A stretch of DNA of 64,000 nt, taken from Candidatus Saccharibacteria bacterium GW2011_GWC2_48_9 (GTDB lineage Bacteria; Patescibacteriota; Saccharimonadia; Saccharimonadales; Saccharimonadaceae). Each line of letters begins with the position of its first letter. Position 1 is the stretch's first letter. The translations under genes were made by a program, and so were the position numbers. Below the pieces are notes generated by a model, which was not told where the DNA came from, searched no databases, and saw nothing but the letters and a program-made list of their open reading frames with translations. Location: assembly GCA_001003725.1 (NCBI GenBank), contig LCPR01000005.1:1-64000 (forward strand), in the 5' to 3' direction. Positions 56,241 through 63,775 of this stretch are shown here, piece after piece.

Positions 56241-56956
56241 TGACTGGTATGCAAAAGCAGCCGTACCAAGATTTTGCAGTAGAAAAAATTGGATTTGAAT
56301 TCGATAATATCGACCTGCTCATCACTGCGTTGACTCACCGCAGCTATGTGAATGAACATAAAAAAAGTGTCACCGAGCACAACGAACGCCTGGAGTTTTT
56401 GGGCGACGCAGTACTCGAGCTGGTAGTCACAGACTTTTTGTTTACTACATATGCAGAATCCGAAGGTATACTGACTAGCTGGCGCGCAGCATTAGTGCGC
56501 ACCGAAAGTATCGGTGCTGCAGGAGATGCGCTGGGCTACGAGCCACTGGTGCGCATGAGTCGTGGCGAGAAGCAGGGTAGTATACGCGCACGACAACAGA
56601 TACTAGCTAACGCATTCGAGGCGGTTATCGGCGCAATTTATTTAGAAAAAGGATATGACGCGGCGGCGACATTTATTCACACTAATATCACCAGTAAGAT
56701 AGAAGGTATTCTAGAATCTGGTAGCTGGCGTGATCCAAAATCCCATTTGCAAGAAGTTAGCCAGCGCGTTGACAATCAGACCCCTGTGTATCGGGTGCTC
56801 GAGGAAGTTGGGCCAGATCATGACAAAGTGTTCACGCTTGGCGTGTTTGTGGGCGACAAGTTGATGGGCAAGGGTACAGGCCCTAGTAAACAGAATGCTC
56901 AGCAAGTAGCTGCAAAAGCTGCACTCAAAGCATATGGAGCCGAAAAAAAGTCTTAA
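56240..56956 (+). CDS. rnc: ribonuclease III
   Basis: 238 residues. Signature HNERLEFLGDAVLELVV (active site), second metal-ligand region NAFEAVIGAIYLEKG, and a C-terminal double-stranded RNA-binding domain (PKSHLQEVSQ ... KQNAQQVAAKAALKAYG). Processes rRNA precursors. GTG start with AGGAG upstream, coupled to the Nudix gene. Confidence 0.96.
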   Translation: MTGMQKQPYQDFAVEKIGFEFDNIDLLITALTHRSYVNEHKKSVTEHNERLEFLGDAVLELVVTDFLFTTYAESEGILTSWRAALVRTESIGAAGDALGYEPLVRMSRGEKQGSIRARQQILANAFEAVIGAIYLEKGYDAAATFIHTNITSKIEGILESGSWRDPKSHLQEVSQRVDNQTPVYRVLEEVGPDHDKVFTLGVFVGDKLMGKGTGPSKQNAQQVAAKAALKAYGAEKKS

Positions 56957-57094
56957 TTGCTCGTCTCTCTTTGCGCATGCGCATGTCGTAATAGGTAACT
57001 TTGTTTTTACAGATTGACGTGACGCACAAAACAGTGTAAACTTGTTCAAGAACTAATAAAAGATCTAAGTGTTGATAAAGGAAGTTTAATACAT

Positions 57095-57442
57095 ATGCTC
57101 GCAATTCGTTTGCAACGCGTCGGTCGAAAAGGCTACCCAGTCTATCGCCTCGCAGTCCAGGAAGCACAGCGCCACCCGTCTAGTGGTCGTGTTGTTGCTT
57201 ATGTCGGTAACTATAACCCACATACAAAAGATACTCATGTCCAGGTGGAGACAGCGCAAAAATATCTTGATAACGGTGCACAGCCATCTCCACGTGTTGT
57301 CAAGCTTCTGAAAGATGCTGGCGTGAAGCTACCGAGCTGGGTTAAGCAAGCTACTGTTTCTAAGCAGAAGACTATTAAGAACTCAGAGAAACTTCGTAAA
57401 AATCAGCCAAAAGAAGAAGTCGAAGAAGTAGCTGAAGCGTAA
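57095..57442 (+). CDS. rpsP: ribosomal protein S16
   Basis: 115 residues, starting LAIRLQRVGRKGYPVYRLAVQE, the S16 core, with a Lys/Glu-rich tail of about 30 residues beyond the usual end. AAAGGAAG site before the ATG. Confidence 0.95.
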   Translation: MLAIRLQRVGRKGYPVYRLAVQEAQRHPSSGRVVAYVGNYNPHTKDTHVQVETAQKYLDNGAQPSPRVVKLLKDAGVKLPSWVKQATVSKQKTIKNSEKLRKNQPKEEVEEVAEA

Positions 57443-57457
57443 CACTTACATACTCTA

Positions 57458-57488
57458 AAAATCACCCACCATACTGGAGGGTGATTTT
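57458..57488 (+). terminator. terminator after rpsP
   Basis: Ten-base stem (57458-57467 with 57479-57488), T run in the right arm. It separates rpsP from khpA, which has its own TATACT box about 50 bases upstream of its ATG. Confidence 0.8.
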
Positions 57489-57570
57489 ATTTTGGTGGCA
57501 TTGCATAAAATTCTCATGCTATACTAAGAGTACGATATCAGTGAGTAGAGGCCGAATAGATGGAGGGCAC

Positions 57571-57951
57571 ATGTCAACAATAGACCAGCAATTCGTAGAA
57601 TATATCGTAAAATCACTCGTTGGGTACCCCGACGACGTCGTTGTCGAACGGACGATCGATGAAAAAGGAGTATTACTAAACCTTACAGTAAATCCAGAAG
57701 ACTTGGGCCGTGTTATCGGCAAGCGCGGCGTTACTGCACAGAGCTTGCGTACATTACTGAGAGCACTAGGTACGAAAAATGACGCTCGGTACAATCTAAA
57801 GATTGTGAACAATGATGGCGACGGATACACCGGAGCCTCAAATGACACTTCGCGTGAGCAGAATAGCTCCGAACAATCAGACGACGAAAGCTCGGACTAT
57901 GCTAAGAACTCTCGCCGTGAACTAGAAGAACTTGACGATCTCGATATATAA
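57571..57951 (+). CDS. khpA: KH-domain RNA-binding protein KhpA
   Basis: 126 residues: a single KH domain with GRVIGKRGVTAQSLRTLL (GxxG loop) and an acidic, Ser-rich tail of about 45 residues that usual KhpA proteins lack. The ATG at 57571 with GGAGGG is chosen. Known KhpA partners KhpB and acts as an RNA chaperone. In many bacteria the order is rpsP-khpA-rimM-trmD; here rimM is not between them. Confidence 0.9.
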   Translation: MSTIDQQFVEYIVKSLVGYPDDVVVERTIDEKGVLLNLTVNPEDLGRVIGKRGVTAQSLRTLLRALGTKNDARYNLKIVNNDGDGYTGASNDTSREQNSSEQSDDESSDYAKNSRRELEELDDLDI

Positions 57952-58039
57952 AAATAGTTCTCCACAGTGCATCCACAGGCACGATTCATAGAGATAAAAG
58001 TAGTTGTGCTAAGCGTGAACCGCATGCTATAATCATAAA

Positions 58040-58146
58040 CAGTTCAGACAATATGAACTGCGAGAAAGCGCTCTATGCGAGCAACTTTTATAAGAGTTGA
58101 GAGCCTTATATGTCTTCGAAACCGTCCTTTTAAAGGGCGGTTTTGT
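58040..58146 (+). ncRNA. candidate small RNA with own promoter and terminator
   Basis: TATAAT at 58028-58033; then a 5' hairpin CAGTTC/GAACTG (58040-58045 with 58055-58060), a middle element GCTCT...AGAGC enclosing CAACTTT/AGAGTTG, and a terminator stem (58119-58127 with 58135-58143) plus four T. No open reading frame of use. About 107 bases. It does not show SRP RNA, 6S or tmRNA landmarks that I know. Confidence 0.55.
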
Positions 58147-58170
58147 AGTTGATGTGTATATAGGGCAAAA

Positions 58171-58242
58171 GAAGAAAGCCACCGTAGTAGCTCAAGCGGT
58201 AACGCTCGATTGAGCAGCTACGGCGAGCTTTCTTCGGTGGCT
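58171..58242 (-). terminator. interlocked hairpin at the end of the 58241 gene
   Basis: Two overlapping stems are possible: GAAGAAAGC/GCTTTCTTC (58171-58179 with 58227-58235) and AGCCACCG/CGGTGGCT (58177-58184 with 58235-58242), both around an inner GCTCAA/TTGAGC stem. The stop codon lies in the second stem. A 19-base block at 58221-58239 is repeated exactly at 58679-58697. Confidence 0.65.
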
Positions 58243-58528
58243 AGGCTGTCTTGTCCTCGATCCTGAAGTTGTCGATGTATCTATAGGCCGCTCGCTGGAG
58301 TGTCCGCACCCTGTACCAATTGCTGATTGAGCGGTGGTGACTCCTGATTCGAGTGAGCGTAGCCGATAGGCTATCGTAATCTCTCATGAGCATGGCGTAC
58401 GCACGCTCTTCGTCGCGCAGCTGGGTGTTGGTGGCGCCTCTGCGTCGTGCAGTGACATACTTGTTGTGTATCTCGGATACTGTATCCAGCAACTCTACTG
58501 CATAGATCGCTTTTTGCTGCGTGGACAT
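58241..58528 (-). CDS. GC-rich orphan gene, helical 95-aa protein
   Basis: Not recognised. Soluble, helical, rich in Arg (over 15 percent), with no membrane segment; the first half could form a coiled coil. Own promoter, leader of about 30 bases, AGAGGAG site and hairpin end. GC-rich codon use, unlike khpA and trmD on both sides. Confidence 0.6.
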   Translation of the reverse strand: MSTQQKAIYAVELLDTVSEIHNKYVTARRRGATNTQLRDEERAYAMLMRDYDSLSATLTRIRSHHRSISNWYRVRTLQRAAYRYIDNFRIEDKTA

Positions 58529-58563
58529 GGTTCTACTCCTCTGATCGGGGGTGAGCTCATATA

Positions 58564-58592
58564 CTTATACTATAGATATAACTAGATGTCAA
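58564..58592 (-). promoter_or_regulatory. consensus promoter of the 58241 gene
   Basis: On the minus strand, TTGACA (58587-58592) and TATAAG (58564-58569) are 17 bases apart, nearly perfect for a housekeeping sigma factor. Confidence 0.75.
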
Positions 58593-58627
58593 CGCATGCT
58601 TGGTAGTCGGTGCGGTGCTATAGAAAA

Positions 58628-58701
58628 GAAGAAAGCTCACCAAAGGAGCTCAAGCTGTAGGAGCTGATTGAGCTACCACGGCGAGCTTTCTTCGGTGAGC
58701 T
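58628..58701 (-). terminator. interlocked hairpin at the end of the 58700 gene
   Basis: The same design as 58171-58242: GAAGAAAGCT/AGCTTTCTTC (58628-58637 with 58684-58693) or AGCTCACC/GGTGAGCT (58634-58641 with 58694-58701), around an inner AGCTCAA/TTGAGCT stem. Compensating base changes relative to the other copy keep both stems. Confidence 0.65.
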
Positions 58702-59005
58702 AGGGTCTGGGCCTGACGAACCACTCGATTCGTTTGTTGTAGAACCGGCACCTAAGGGCCCCGTCGCTGTACACAGGTACGAAACTGGTCGTGTCGCCTC
58801 TCTGCTCGATCTCGGTAACTCTGCACCACCGCGAGGTAACCCTCTGGTTGTGCATGCTACCCGGGTCACGATTCGGCTCGTACCGGTTGCGAGGGTCTGC
58901 TAGTAGCACGACCATTCCGGGCTCGAGATTGTCCGAGGTCACCTTGGCGCAAGCGCGACCTTTGTAGTTTTTACCGACGAATCTGGCAGGGATATGCGTG
59001 CTCAT
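58700..59005 (-). CDS. GC-rich orphan gene, basic beta-rich 101-aa protein
   Basis: Not recognised. Small soluble protein with likely beta strands (GMVVLLAD, RWCRVTEIEQRG, TSFVPVYSD), perhaps an SH3-like or other small barrel. GAGAGGT site, 5' leader, own hairpin end. GC-rich like its neighbour at 58241. Confidence 0.6.
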   Translation of the reverse strand: MSTHIPARFVGKNYKGRACAKVTSDNLEPGMVVLLADPRNRYEPNRDPGSMHNQRVTSRWCRVTEIEQRGDTTSFVPVYSDGALRCRFYNKRIEWFVRPRP

Positions 59006-59023
59006 GATCTACCTCTCGTAGAT

Positions 59024-59080
59024 AGTAACTTCCGAGTTGAAGTTACTACGATTTTTATCATATCTAGACAATTTAGTCAA
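59024..59080 (-). promoter_or_regulatory. promoter and palindromic operator of the 58700 gene
   Basis: A TTGACT box (59075-59080) is 17 bases from TAAAAA preceded by TG (an extended -10). Next to it, covering the expected start point, is the inverted repeat TAGTAACTTC-N6-GAAGTTACTA (59024-59033 with 59040-59049). It could be a repressor site or a 5' hairpin in the message. Confidence 0.55.
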
Positions 59081-59100
59081 TAGCAGGTAGACTAGTACAG

Positions 59101-59760
59101 ATGAGAAAGCTACAAGTGATTACTCTATTCCCCGACATGCTCACTGGCGTATTTGAAAGCTCTATGATGTGGAAGGCGCAAAAAGACAGTATTGTGCAAC
59201 TGAGTGCGGTAGATCTGCGAGAGTTCGGTATCGGACCCCGGCGTACTGTCGACGACACTCCGTATGGTGGGGGTGATGGCATGCTGCTCAAGCCGGAGCC
59301 ACTATTTGCTGCAGTAGAGCACGCTAAGAGTATCGATCCGACAGCAAAAGTACTTCTTATGACGGCACGTGGCGAGCGCTGGGTACAGTCCATGGCACAA
59401 GCGCACGCAGACGAAGCCGACCAGGGATATATTTTTATTTGTGGTCGCTATGAAGGCTACGATGAGCGGATCGTATCGCTTGTAGACGAGCAAATTCGAG
59501 TGGGGGATTATGTACTTACAGGCGGCGAGCTGCCGGCGATGACTATCATAGATAGTATTGTACGCCTTATACCGGGTGTGCTCGGGGGTGAGGCGAGTGC
59601 TGAGATAGAAAGTTTCAGTGATGGGGAAACACTAGAGTTCCCGCAGTATACTAGACCAGAAAATTTCCGAGACATGAAAGTGCCGCAAGTGCTACTAAGT
59701 GGTAACCACGGCGCTATCGCCAAATGGCGAGAAGAAAACTCTCGCAAAGTATCTTCGTAG
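59101..59760 (+). CDS. trmD: tRNA (guanine37-N1)-methyltransferase TrmD
   Basis: 219 residues of the knotted SPOUT fold: ITLFPDMLTGVFESS, DDTPYGGGDGMLLKPEPL, ICGRYEGYDERIV and GDYVLTGGELPAM (SAM site in the knot). Methylates G37 to keep the reading frame. Slightly short, as in small genomes. TAGACT lies seven bases before the ATG. Confidence 0.96.
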   Translation: MRKLQVITLFPDMLTGVFESSMMWKAQKDSIVQLSAVDLREFGIGPRRTVDDTPYGGGDGMLLKPEPLFAAVEHAKSIDPTAKVLLMTARGERWVQSMAQAHADEADQGYIFICGRYEGYDERIVSLVDEQIRVGDYVLTGGELPAMTIIDSIVRLIPGVLGGEASAEIESFSDGETLEFPQYTRPENFRDMKVPQVLLSGNHGAIAKWREENSRKVSS

Positions 59761-59788
59761 CTATTGGCTATTCTGCCGTATTCAAAAA

Positions 59789-59815
59789 ACCCCTACCGAG
59801 AGGCAGGGGAACGAT
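59789..59815 (+). terminator. possible terminator after trmD
   Basis: CCCCT/AGGGG stem with a second CC/GG pairing around a GAGA loop, followed by a weak T-rich stretch. The remaining 200 bases to 60020 hold no clear gene. Confidence 0.5.
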
Positions 59816-60019
59816 TTTGTTGTGGTGGGTATATCGTAGAGCGAACGAAACAATCACGTTTTGTTTTTTGTAAAATGTTTGTTTTTGTAACTTTCGCTGA
59901 TATTTACTCTATACATTTATCTCTAAAAGCACAAGCAAAAAAGCGAATTTGACAACGTTATTGCATAAATACGCTACAGGATCAACCACTGAGTCTGTTA
60001 GCTGTGTATAATAAAAGAT

Positions 60020-60463
60020 ATGAAGTACATCAAAGCAACGAATGCATCAAGCTTGCGAAATGCGCGCATGTATCCGGTTGCGGTGCTGTATGCTGTTCTG
60101 GTGGTTGTCGTAACGACATATCTACTCTACAAATTAGACATCATAGCAGCTGAGGTAGCTCAGAGCGGCGCAGCAGGAGGAAGGGGTGGATTGCTCTTGG
60201 CGGTGTCGGTAGCAAGTGCCGGCGTCTTTTCGCTCATATACCTGCTTCGTCTCTCTGCAAGTCTCCTGATTCGCTACACGGGCCTTGTCTGTGCACTTTT
60301 GCTACCGATTGGCTGGGGCGTGGGCGCATGGTGGGCACAGCCACTGATAGGCGGTATACTTGGGCCTGTATCAATAGCGGTTGCATGTGTATCAGTGGTG
60401 CTAGCCGTATTGTCTGTACTGGCCATAGGTATACCCCTGAGTCCGTTGAAAAAACGTTCGTAG
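60020..60463 (+). CDS. four-helix membrane protein, 147 aa
   Basis: Four hydrophobic segments (about 18-40, 57-80, 85-105, 113-138) with a Gly-rich loop. Not recognised. TATAAT lies seven bases before the ATG (leaderless). The minus-strand integrase frame runs across its last 190 bases, which is a by-product of integration at tRNA-Gln. Confidence 0.7.
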   Translation: MKYIKATNASSLRNARMYPVAVLYAVLVVVVTTYLLYKLDIIAAEVAQSGAAGGRGGLLLAVSVASAGVFSLIYLLRLSASLLIRYTGLVCALLLPIGWGVGAWWAQPLIGGILGPVSIAVACVSVVLAVLSVLAIGIPLSPLKKRS

Positions 60464-62145
60464 CCTGCTATAGTAAATGCAGCTCTTTTTGAGCTATTGT
60501 TCATTCTTGGGGTGTCGCCAAGTGGTAAGGCACTGGTTTCTGGTACCAGCATTCGGGGGTTCGAATCCCTCCACCCCAGCCAAGTAGACTTTAATTGACT
60601 CTCGAGTCCTATTCGACCTCTGTTATTGGGGTTGTTTTTAGTAGGTTCGAATTTAGTTTCAAGTTCTTTATGAATTTTGACTTTATCAGCTATCGCAAGT
60701 GCTAGTGATGAGAGCTCTATATCTAATGTAGGCCCATCAATGCTCAGGTTCGAAAATAGTCGTGAAAGTATGATTCTTTTTTGCTCAGGACTCTTACTTG
60801 GAAATACCTCTGAGGCTTTCTGTGATAGTTCGAGTATTTTCATTCCGTGCTCAAATTGTCTATTCGAAAAATCATCAACCGTATCGAGTGAATGCTTGGT
60901 GTTAGCTTCTTCTTGAAGTAGCTCTTTGTAGCGTCTATCGTACGCCTCCGCCACTATACGTTCCGAAAGTCTATCCTCGTACAAAATATCTTTCTTGCGT
61001 GTAATCGTATCAAGTTGTGAACGTAGCAGATCGGTACTTGTAGCGTGAAGGTGCATAGTGCTTTCGTGACGTGCACGTAACGCATTCTTAACCCATTCCA
61101 TAATTGCAGGAGATGGACATATGAGGTCATCAAACAAGGTTAAAAGTTTGCCTTCTACATAATCTTCACGAATCCATTTCTGCTTTGGACAGCCCATATA
61201 TTTGCGGTAGCTATTACAATGACCGTACCAGCGTCCTTTCTGTAGCTCCCACGTGATTAAGCCTTTGCAGTTTCTACAACTGAACAAGCCTTTATAGTCT
61301 GGGTTATGTTTGCTATATTTTGGAACATTTTTGCGTATTCGTTTACGCTGAACGGCTTCGAATGTCTCTTTTGAAATGAGATGCTCTTGAAGTCCATTGG
61401 GATAATCTACGTCACACCAGCGGTTTACCCCTATATAGAAAGGGTTCTGTAGTGTCTTCTGAATATGACTGCGAGATAACGCTTTACCATACTTTGTTTT
61501 CAACCCTAGCTCAGACATATCTCTAGCCAATTTATCAGTTGAAGTACTTGGTTCGAGATACATATCAAACATTTTCTTAACGAGCGGAGCAGTGGCAGGG
61601 TCTATGACGTGTGTACGTTTTCCAGTATCGCCTACCGTCATATAACCAACTGGCGGCTTCCCTGGAAGCCAACCTTCAGCAAGCTTCTGCTTTGTTCCTT
61701 TTGCCACTTCTTCACGTAAGTTATCGGTATACTTTTTTGCTACGGCTAAATGGATAGTCCACATAAACTTAACGTCAGACGAAGCTTTTTTATGGATTTC
61801 TGAGTGCTCTTTAACTAAGTGAAGAATATGGTTTTCATCTTTTTCAAGCCAGTCATCAATTGATACAGCGTCTTTCAGATTTCGAGTTAAACGGTCGGTT
61901 TTTTCAACTATTAGATGATCGGCATTGCCGTCATTTAAATAAGTCAGTAGCTCCTGAAAGGTTTTACGCTCTAACTGTTTTGAAGCGGTTTCAGCTATTT
62001 TAAATATCTTAACTGTACGCAGTTGCTTATTTTTGGCGTGCTCTTGCAGTAGGCTCTCCTGAGCGTTCAGGGAGTAGCCTTCTTCTTCCTGTGTCTTACT
62101 GGACACTCGTGCGAGTAAAACTGCACGGTTTTGCTTTGAAATCAT
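60274..62145 (-). CDS. large serine recombinase (integrase), frame running through the att site
   Basis: 623 residues. N-terminal resolvase domain with catalytic Ser in LLARVSSKTQEEEGYS and arginines in TDRLTRN; recombinase domain (GWLPGKPPVGY ... NPFYIGVNRW); zinc ribbon CRNCKG...C...C; coiled coil near 390-450. From about residue 520 on the frame crosses the tRNA-Gln antisense strand (tail with GWRDSNPRM ... SALPLGDTP) into the membrane gene, so the last 100 or so residues come from host DNA. The native end in the excised element must differ. The ATG at 62145 is used, not the ORF start at 62187. Confidence 0.9.
   Translation of the reverse strand: MISKQNRAVLLARVSSKTQEEEGYSLNAQESLLQEHAKNKQLRTVKIFKIAETASKQLERKTFQELLTYLNDGNADHLIVEKTDRLTRNLKDAVSIDDWLEKDENHILHLVKEHSEIHKKASSDVKFMWTIHLAVAKKYTDNLREEVAKGTKQKLAEGWLPGKPPVGYMTVGDTGKRTHVIDPATAPLVKKMFDMYLEPSTSTDKLARDMSELGLKTKYGKALSRSHIQKTLQNPFYIGVNRWCDVDYPNGLQEHLISKETFEAVQRKRIRKNVPKYSKHNPDYKGLFSCRNCKGLITWELQKGRWYGHCNSYRKYMGCPKQKWIREDYVEGKLLTLFDDLICPSPAIMEWVKNALRARHESTMHLHATSTDLLRSQLDTITRKKDILYEDRLSERIVAEAYDRRYKELLQEEANTKHSLDTVDDFSNRQFEHGMKILELSQKASEVFPSKSPEQKRIILSRLFSNLSIDGPTLDIELSSLALAIADKVKIHKELETKFEPTKNNPNNRGRIGLESQLKSTWLGWRDSNPRMLVPETSALPLGDTPRMNNSSKRAAFTIAGYERFFNGLRGIPMASTDNTASTTDTHATAIDTGPSIPPISGCAHHAPTPQPIGSKSAQTRPV
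60508..60582 (+). tRNA. tRNA-Gln (anticodon CTG), likely integration site
   Basis: Acceptor TGGGGTG/CACCCCA with the T1-A72 pair usual for Gln, anticodon stem CTGGT/ACCAG with loop TTCTGGT giving CTG, encoded CCA with discriminator G. The integrase gene lies directly after its 3' end, pointing toward it. Confidence 0.95.
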
Positions 62146-62166
62146 TATATATCTTTCTGCCGTCCA

Positions 62167-62271
62167 AAAAGGGACAGCCTGTTGCACACAACCCCGAAAG
62201 ATTGTACAGACTGCCCCTTTTCAGGACAGAAAATAAAAAGTCTTTCGGATAAGTTGTGTGCAGTAACTATT
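62167..62271 (-). promoter_or_regulatory. integrase leader with two mutually exclusive stems
   Basis: TATAAT at 62266-62271 (minus). In the message, stem 1 pairs 62241-62261 with 62184-62201 (9 plus 8 pairs). Stem 2 pairs 62207-62221 with 62167-62181 (15 pairs, two G-T) and is followed by TTTTT, a terminator. One arm of stem 2 lies in the loop of stem 1 and only two bases separate stem 1 from the other, so both cannot form fully. This is the layout of an attenuator controlling the integrase. Confidence 0.65.
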
Positions 62272-62277
62272 ATACTC

Positions 62278-62574
62278 TTAAGGTTCGTCAAAATACAGTG
62301 CTAGATAGAGATCCGTAAGGGCATTTCCTATCTGTTCTGCTTGCTCGATTGTAATAGCTTTATCCATCTCTTCGCGGAGTATATTGCGGAGTGAAAGATA
62401 GTCGTATTTATCGCTAAGAATCTTTATAGAAGTATCTATATCTGGGTGGATCTTTAATGCTTTATCTTTATTAGGAGGAACCTTTATAGAGGTATCTTTA
62501 TATATAGAGATATCTTGAGATAAAGTTCTATTAAGTAAAGATTTGTCAGGTAATTTAGTATCATTGGTTTTCAT
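62278..62574 (-). CDS. unknown element protein, 98 aa
   Basis: Soluble, Lys/Asp-rich. The N-terminal half holds a degenerate repeat of the type D-T/I-S-I-K (DTSIKVPPNKDKALKIHPDIDTSIK), which also shows as a DNA repeat CTTTATAGAGGTATCT. The C-terminal half is helical. Starts within the end of the 120-residue gene, so the two are coupled. Confidence 0.6.
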   Translation of the reverse strand: MKTNDTKLPDKSLLNRTLSQDISIYKDTSIKVPPNKDKALKIHPDIDTSIKILSDKYDYLSLRNILREEMDKAITIEQAEQIGNALTDLYLALYFDEP

Positions 62575-62923
62575 CGGGCCATACCTTGTCAAGCTGTCGC
62601 TTTAATTTCTCTTGACTCCAATCTTCAGGATCGTCCAGTTCAGTAGGGGTATCGTAAGATTGCTCGAGCTTTACGGCTTCAGTGCACGCCTGGTGTATCT
62701 CGCTCCATAACGTTTCCTTCTTGTTAAATTCCGCTGGATAAATCTTTTTATAGCCTATTTTTATCACTGGTGGATAGGTGATCCATTCTTCGTGTTGATC
62801 GTTAGGCGGAAACACTAAGACACCGTTTAGAAACATACCGAGATCAAGTACGGATACTTTTACCCGGAAGCCGTCGTTCACGGGTTTGTGAATCTGCACC
62901 TCTATGATGTGCAAGTTGCTCAT
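62561..62923 (-). CDS. unknown element protein, 120 aa
   Basis: Soluble; first half beta-rich (IIEVQIHKPVNDGFRVKVSVLDLGMFLNGVLVFPP), second half helical and acidic. Not recognised. The ATG at 62923 has an AGAGG site; a longer open frame starts inside the upstream leader hairpin and is rejected. Confidence 0.65.
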   Translation of the reverse strand: MSNLHIIEVQIHKPVNDGFRVKVSVLDLGMFLNGVLVFPPNDQHEEWITYPPVIKIGYKKIYPAEFNKKETLWSEIHQACTEAVKLEQSYDTPTELDDPEDWSQEKLKRQLDKVWPDENQ

Positions 62924-62954
62924 ATGACTTTTCCTCTTTTTTAAGAAATGAAAA

Positions 62955-63001
62955 GTCCCCGCTACTTGCACCGCAAACGGGGACATTTCAGGGTGCAAGT
63001 A
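62955..63001 (-). promoter_or_regulatory. leader of the 62561 gene with interlocked stems
   Basis: Stem 1: TACTTGCACC/GGTGCAAGTA (62992-63001 with 62963-62972). Stem 2: GTCCCCG/CGGGGAC (62978-62984 with 62955-62961), extended by four more pairs after a mismatch and followed by a T-rich run. The arms alternate (1-2-1'-2') with one base between 1' and 2', so they exclude each other: the same topology as the integrase leader, with unrelated sequence. Confidence 0.65.
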
Positions 63002-63056
63002 CTATGTACCACTATATTTAGCAGATAAAACTTACACGCATAGTGTTAGAAAAGTC

Positions 63057-63608
63057 TTATTTAATGCTTTTCTTGTGCTCGGACACTATTGTGCGTATAT
63101 TTGGCTCTTCAATATCAATACCGTTATCCAAAAGGTAGTCTGCAATCTGTTTGTACGACAAACCATCATTTAACCGTCTGCTTATGATGAGACTTCTACG
63201 AACTGAGGCACGAGCGTTCACTCTTTGTTTGCCTTCAGGCTTTTTAGTCTTGTATTTAATACGAATAAATTCAGAAAGCTCTTCTTTTGTGGTTAGCGGC
63301 GAAGCATTGATGATAGTCTTGTCACTTTCGTGACATATAACGATAGGTTCAATCTGGTCAACTACTTCTATTAGAGCAGGTGTCGGGGTTGAGTAGTACC
63401 TGACAACTGCATTCCAGCACTCATTCGGCAGTCCATAACGTTTCGCACAGTCTAGAATCTTATCAATCATCTGTTGGTTTGTCAGAATAGAATCATCAGA
63501 ACGAGTGATTATAGGGCGGATTTCATTATAAACTAATTCACTTCGAATAAAATCATACCAAAGTACGACGAAACGCTTCTTCCAGAGAGGTATTGCGGGG
63601 CTATTCAC
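63057..63608 (-). CDS. unknown element protein with helix-turn-helix-like end, 183 aa
   Basis: Soluble. The last 45 residues (SRRLNDGLSYKQIADYLLDNGIDIEEPNIRTIV) look like a helix-turn-helix of the resolvase or phage regulator type, so DNA binding is likely. First gene of the leftward operon; starts with GTG and TATAAT eight bases upstream (leaderless). Confidence 0.65.
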   Translation of the reverse strand: MNSPAIPLWKKRFVVLWYDFIRSELVYNEIRPIITRSDDSILTNQQMIDKILDCAKRYGLPNECWNAVVRYYSTPTPALIEVVDQIEPIVICHESDKTIINASPLTTKEELSEFIRIKYKTKKPEGKQRVNARASVRRSLIISRRLNDGLSYKQIADYLLDNGIDIEEPNIRTIVSEHKKSIK

Positions 63609-63775
63609 TTGGTTATATTATAAACTTTTTCTATGCAAGATAGTACCCCCTAGTACTCCTTCTGTCTCTATAAGTCCCCGAAGTCTATTTCTATTTTTAT
63701 ATACGATTAGGTATCTATGGTACAGGTGTACGAGGCAAGTAAATGATAACGTCGGTAATATTTTTGTATTTCGGG

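Noticed and set aside
57961-57985. Two DnaA-box-like sequences (TCTCCACA, CATCCACA)
   Set aside because: Only two imperfect copies, no cluster, no dnaA or dnaN nearby; not enough for an origin.
58171-58701. Integron attC sites
   Set aside because: The hairpins resemble cassette ends but lack the RYYYAAC and GTTRRRY ends, and no tyrosine integrase gene is present.
62167-62261. H-type pseudoknot in the integrase leader
   Set aside because: Only two bases would have to span a 17-pair stem, which is not possible; alternative stems are the better reading.
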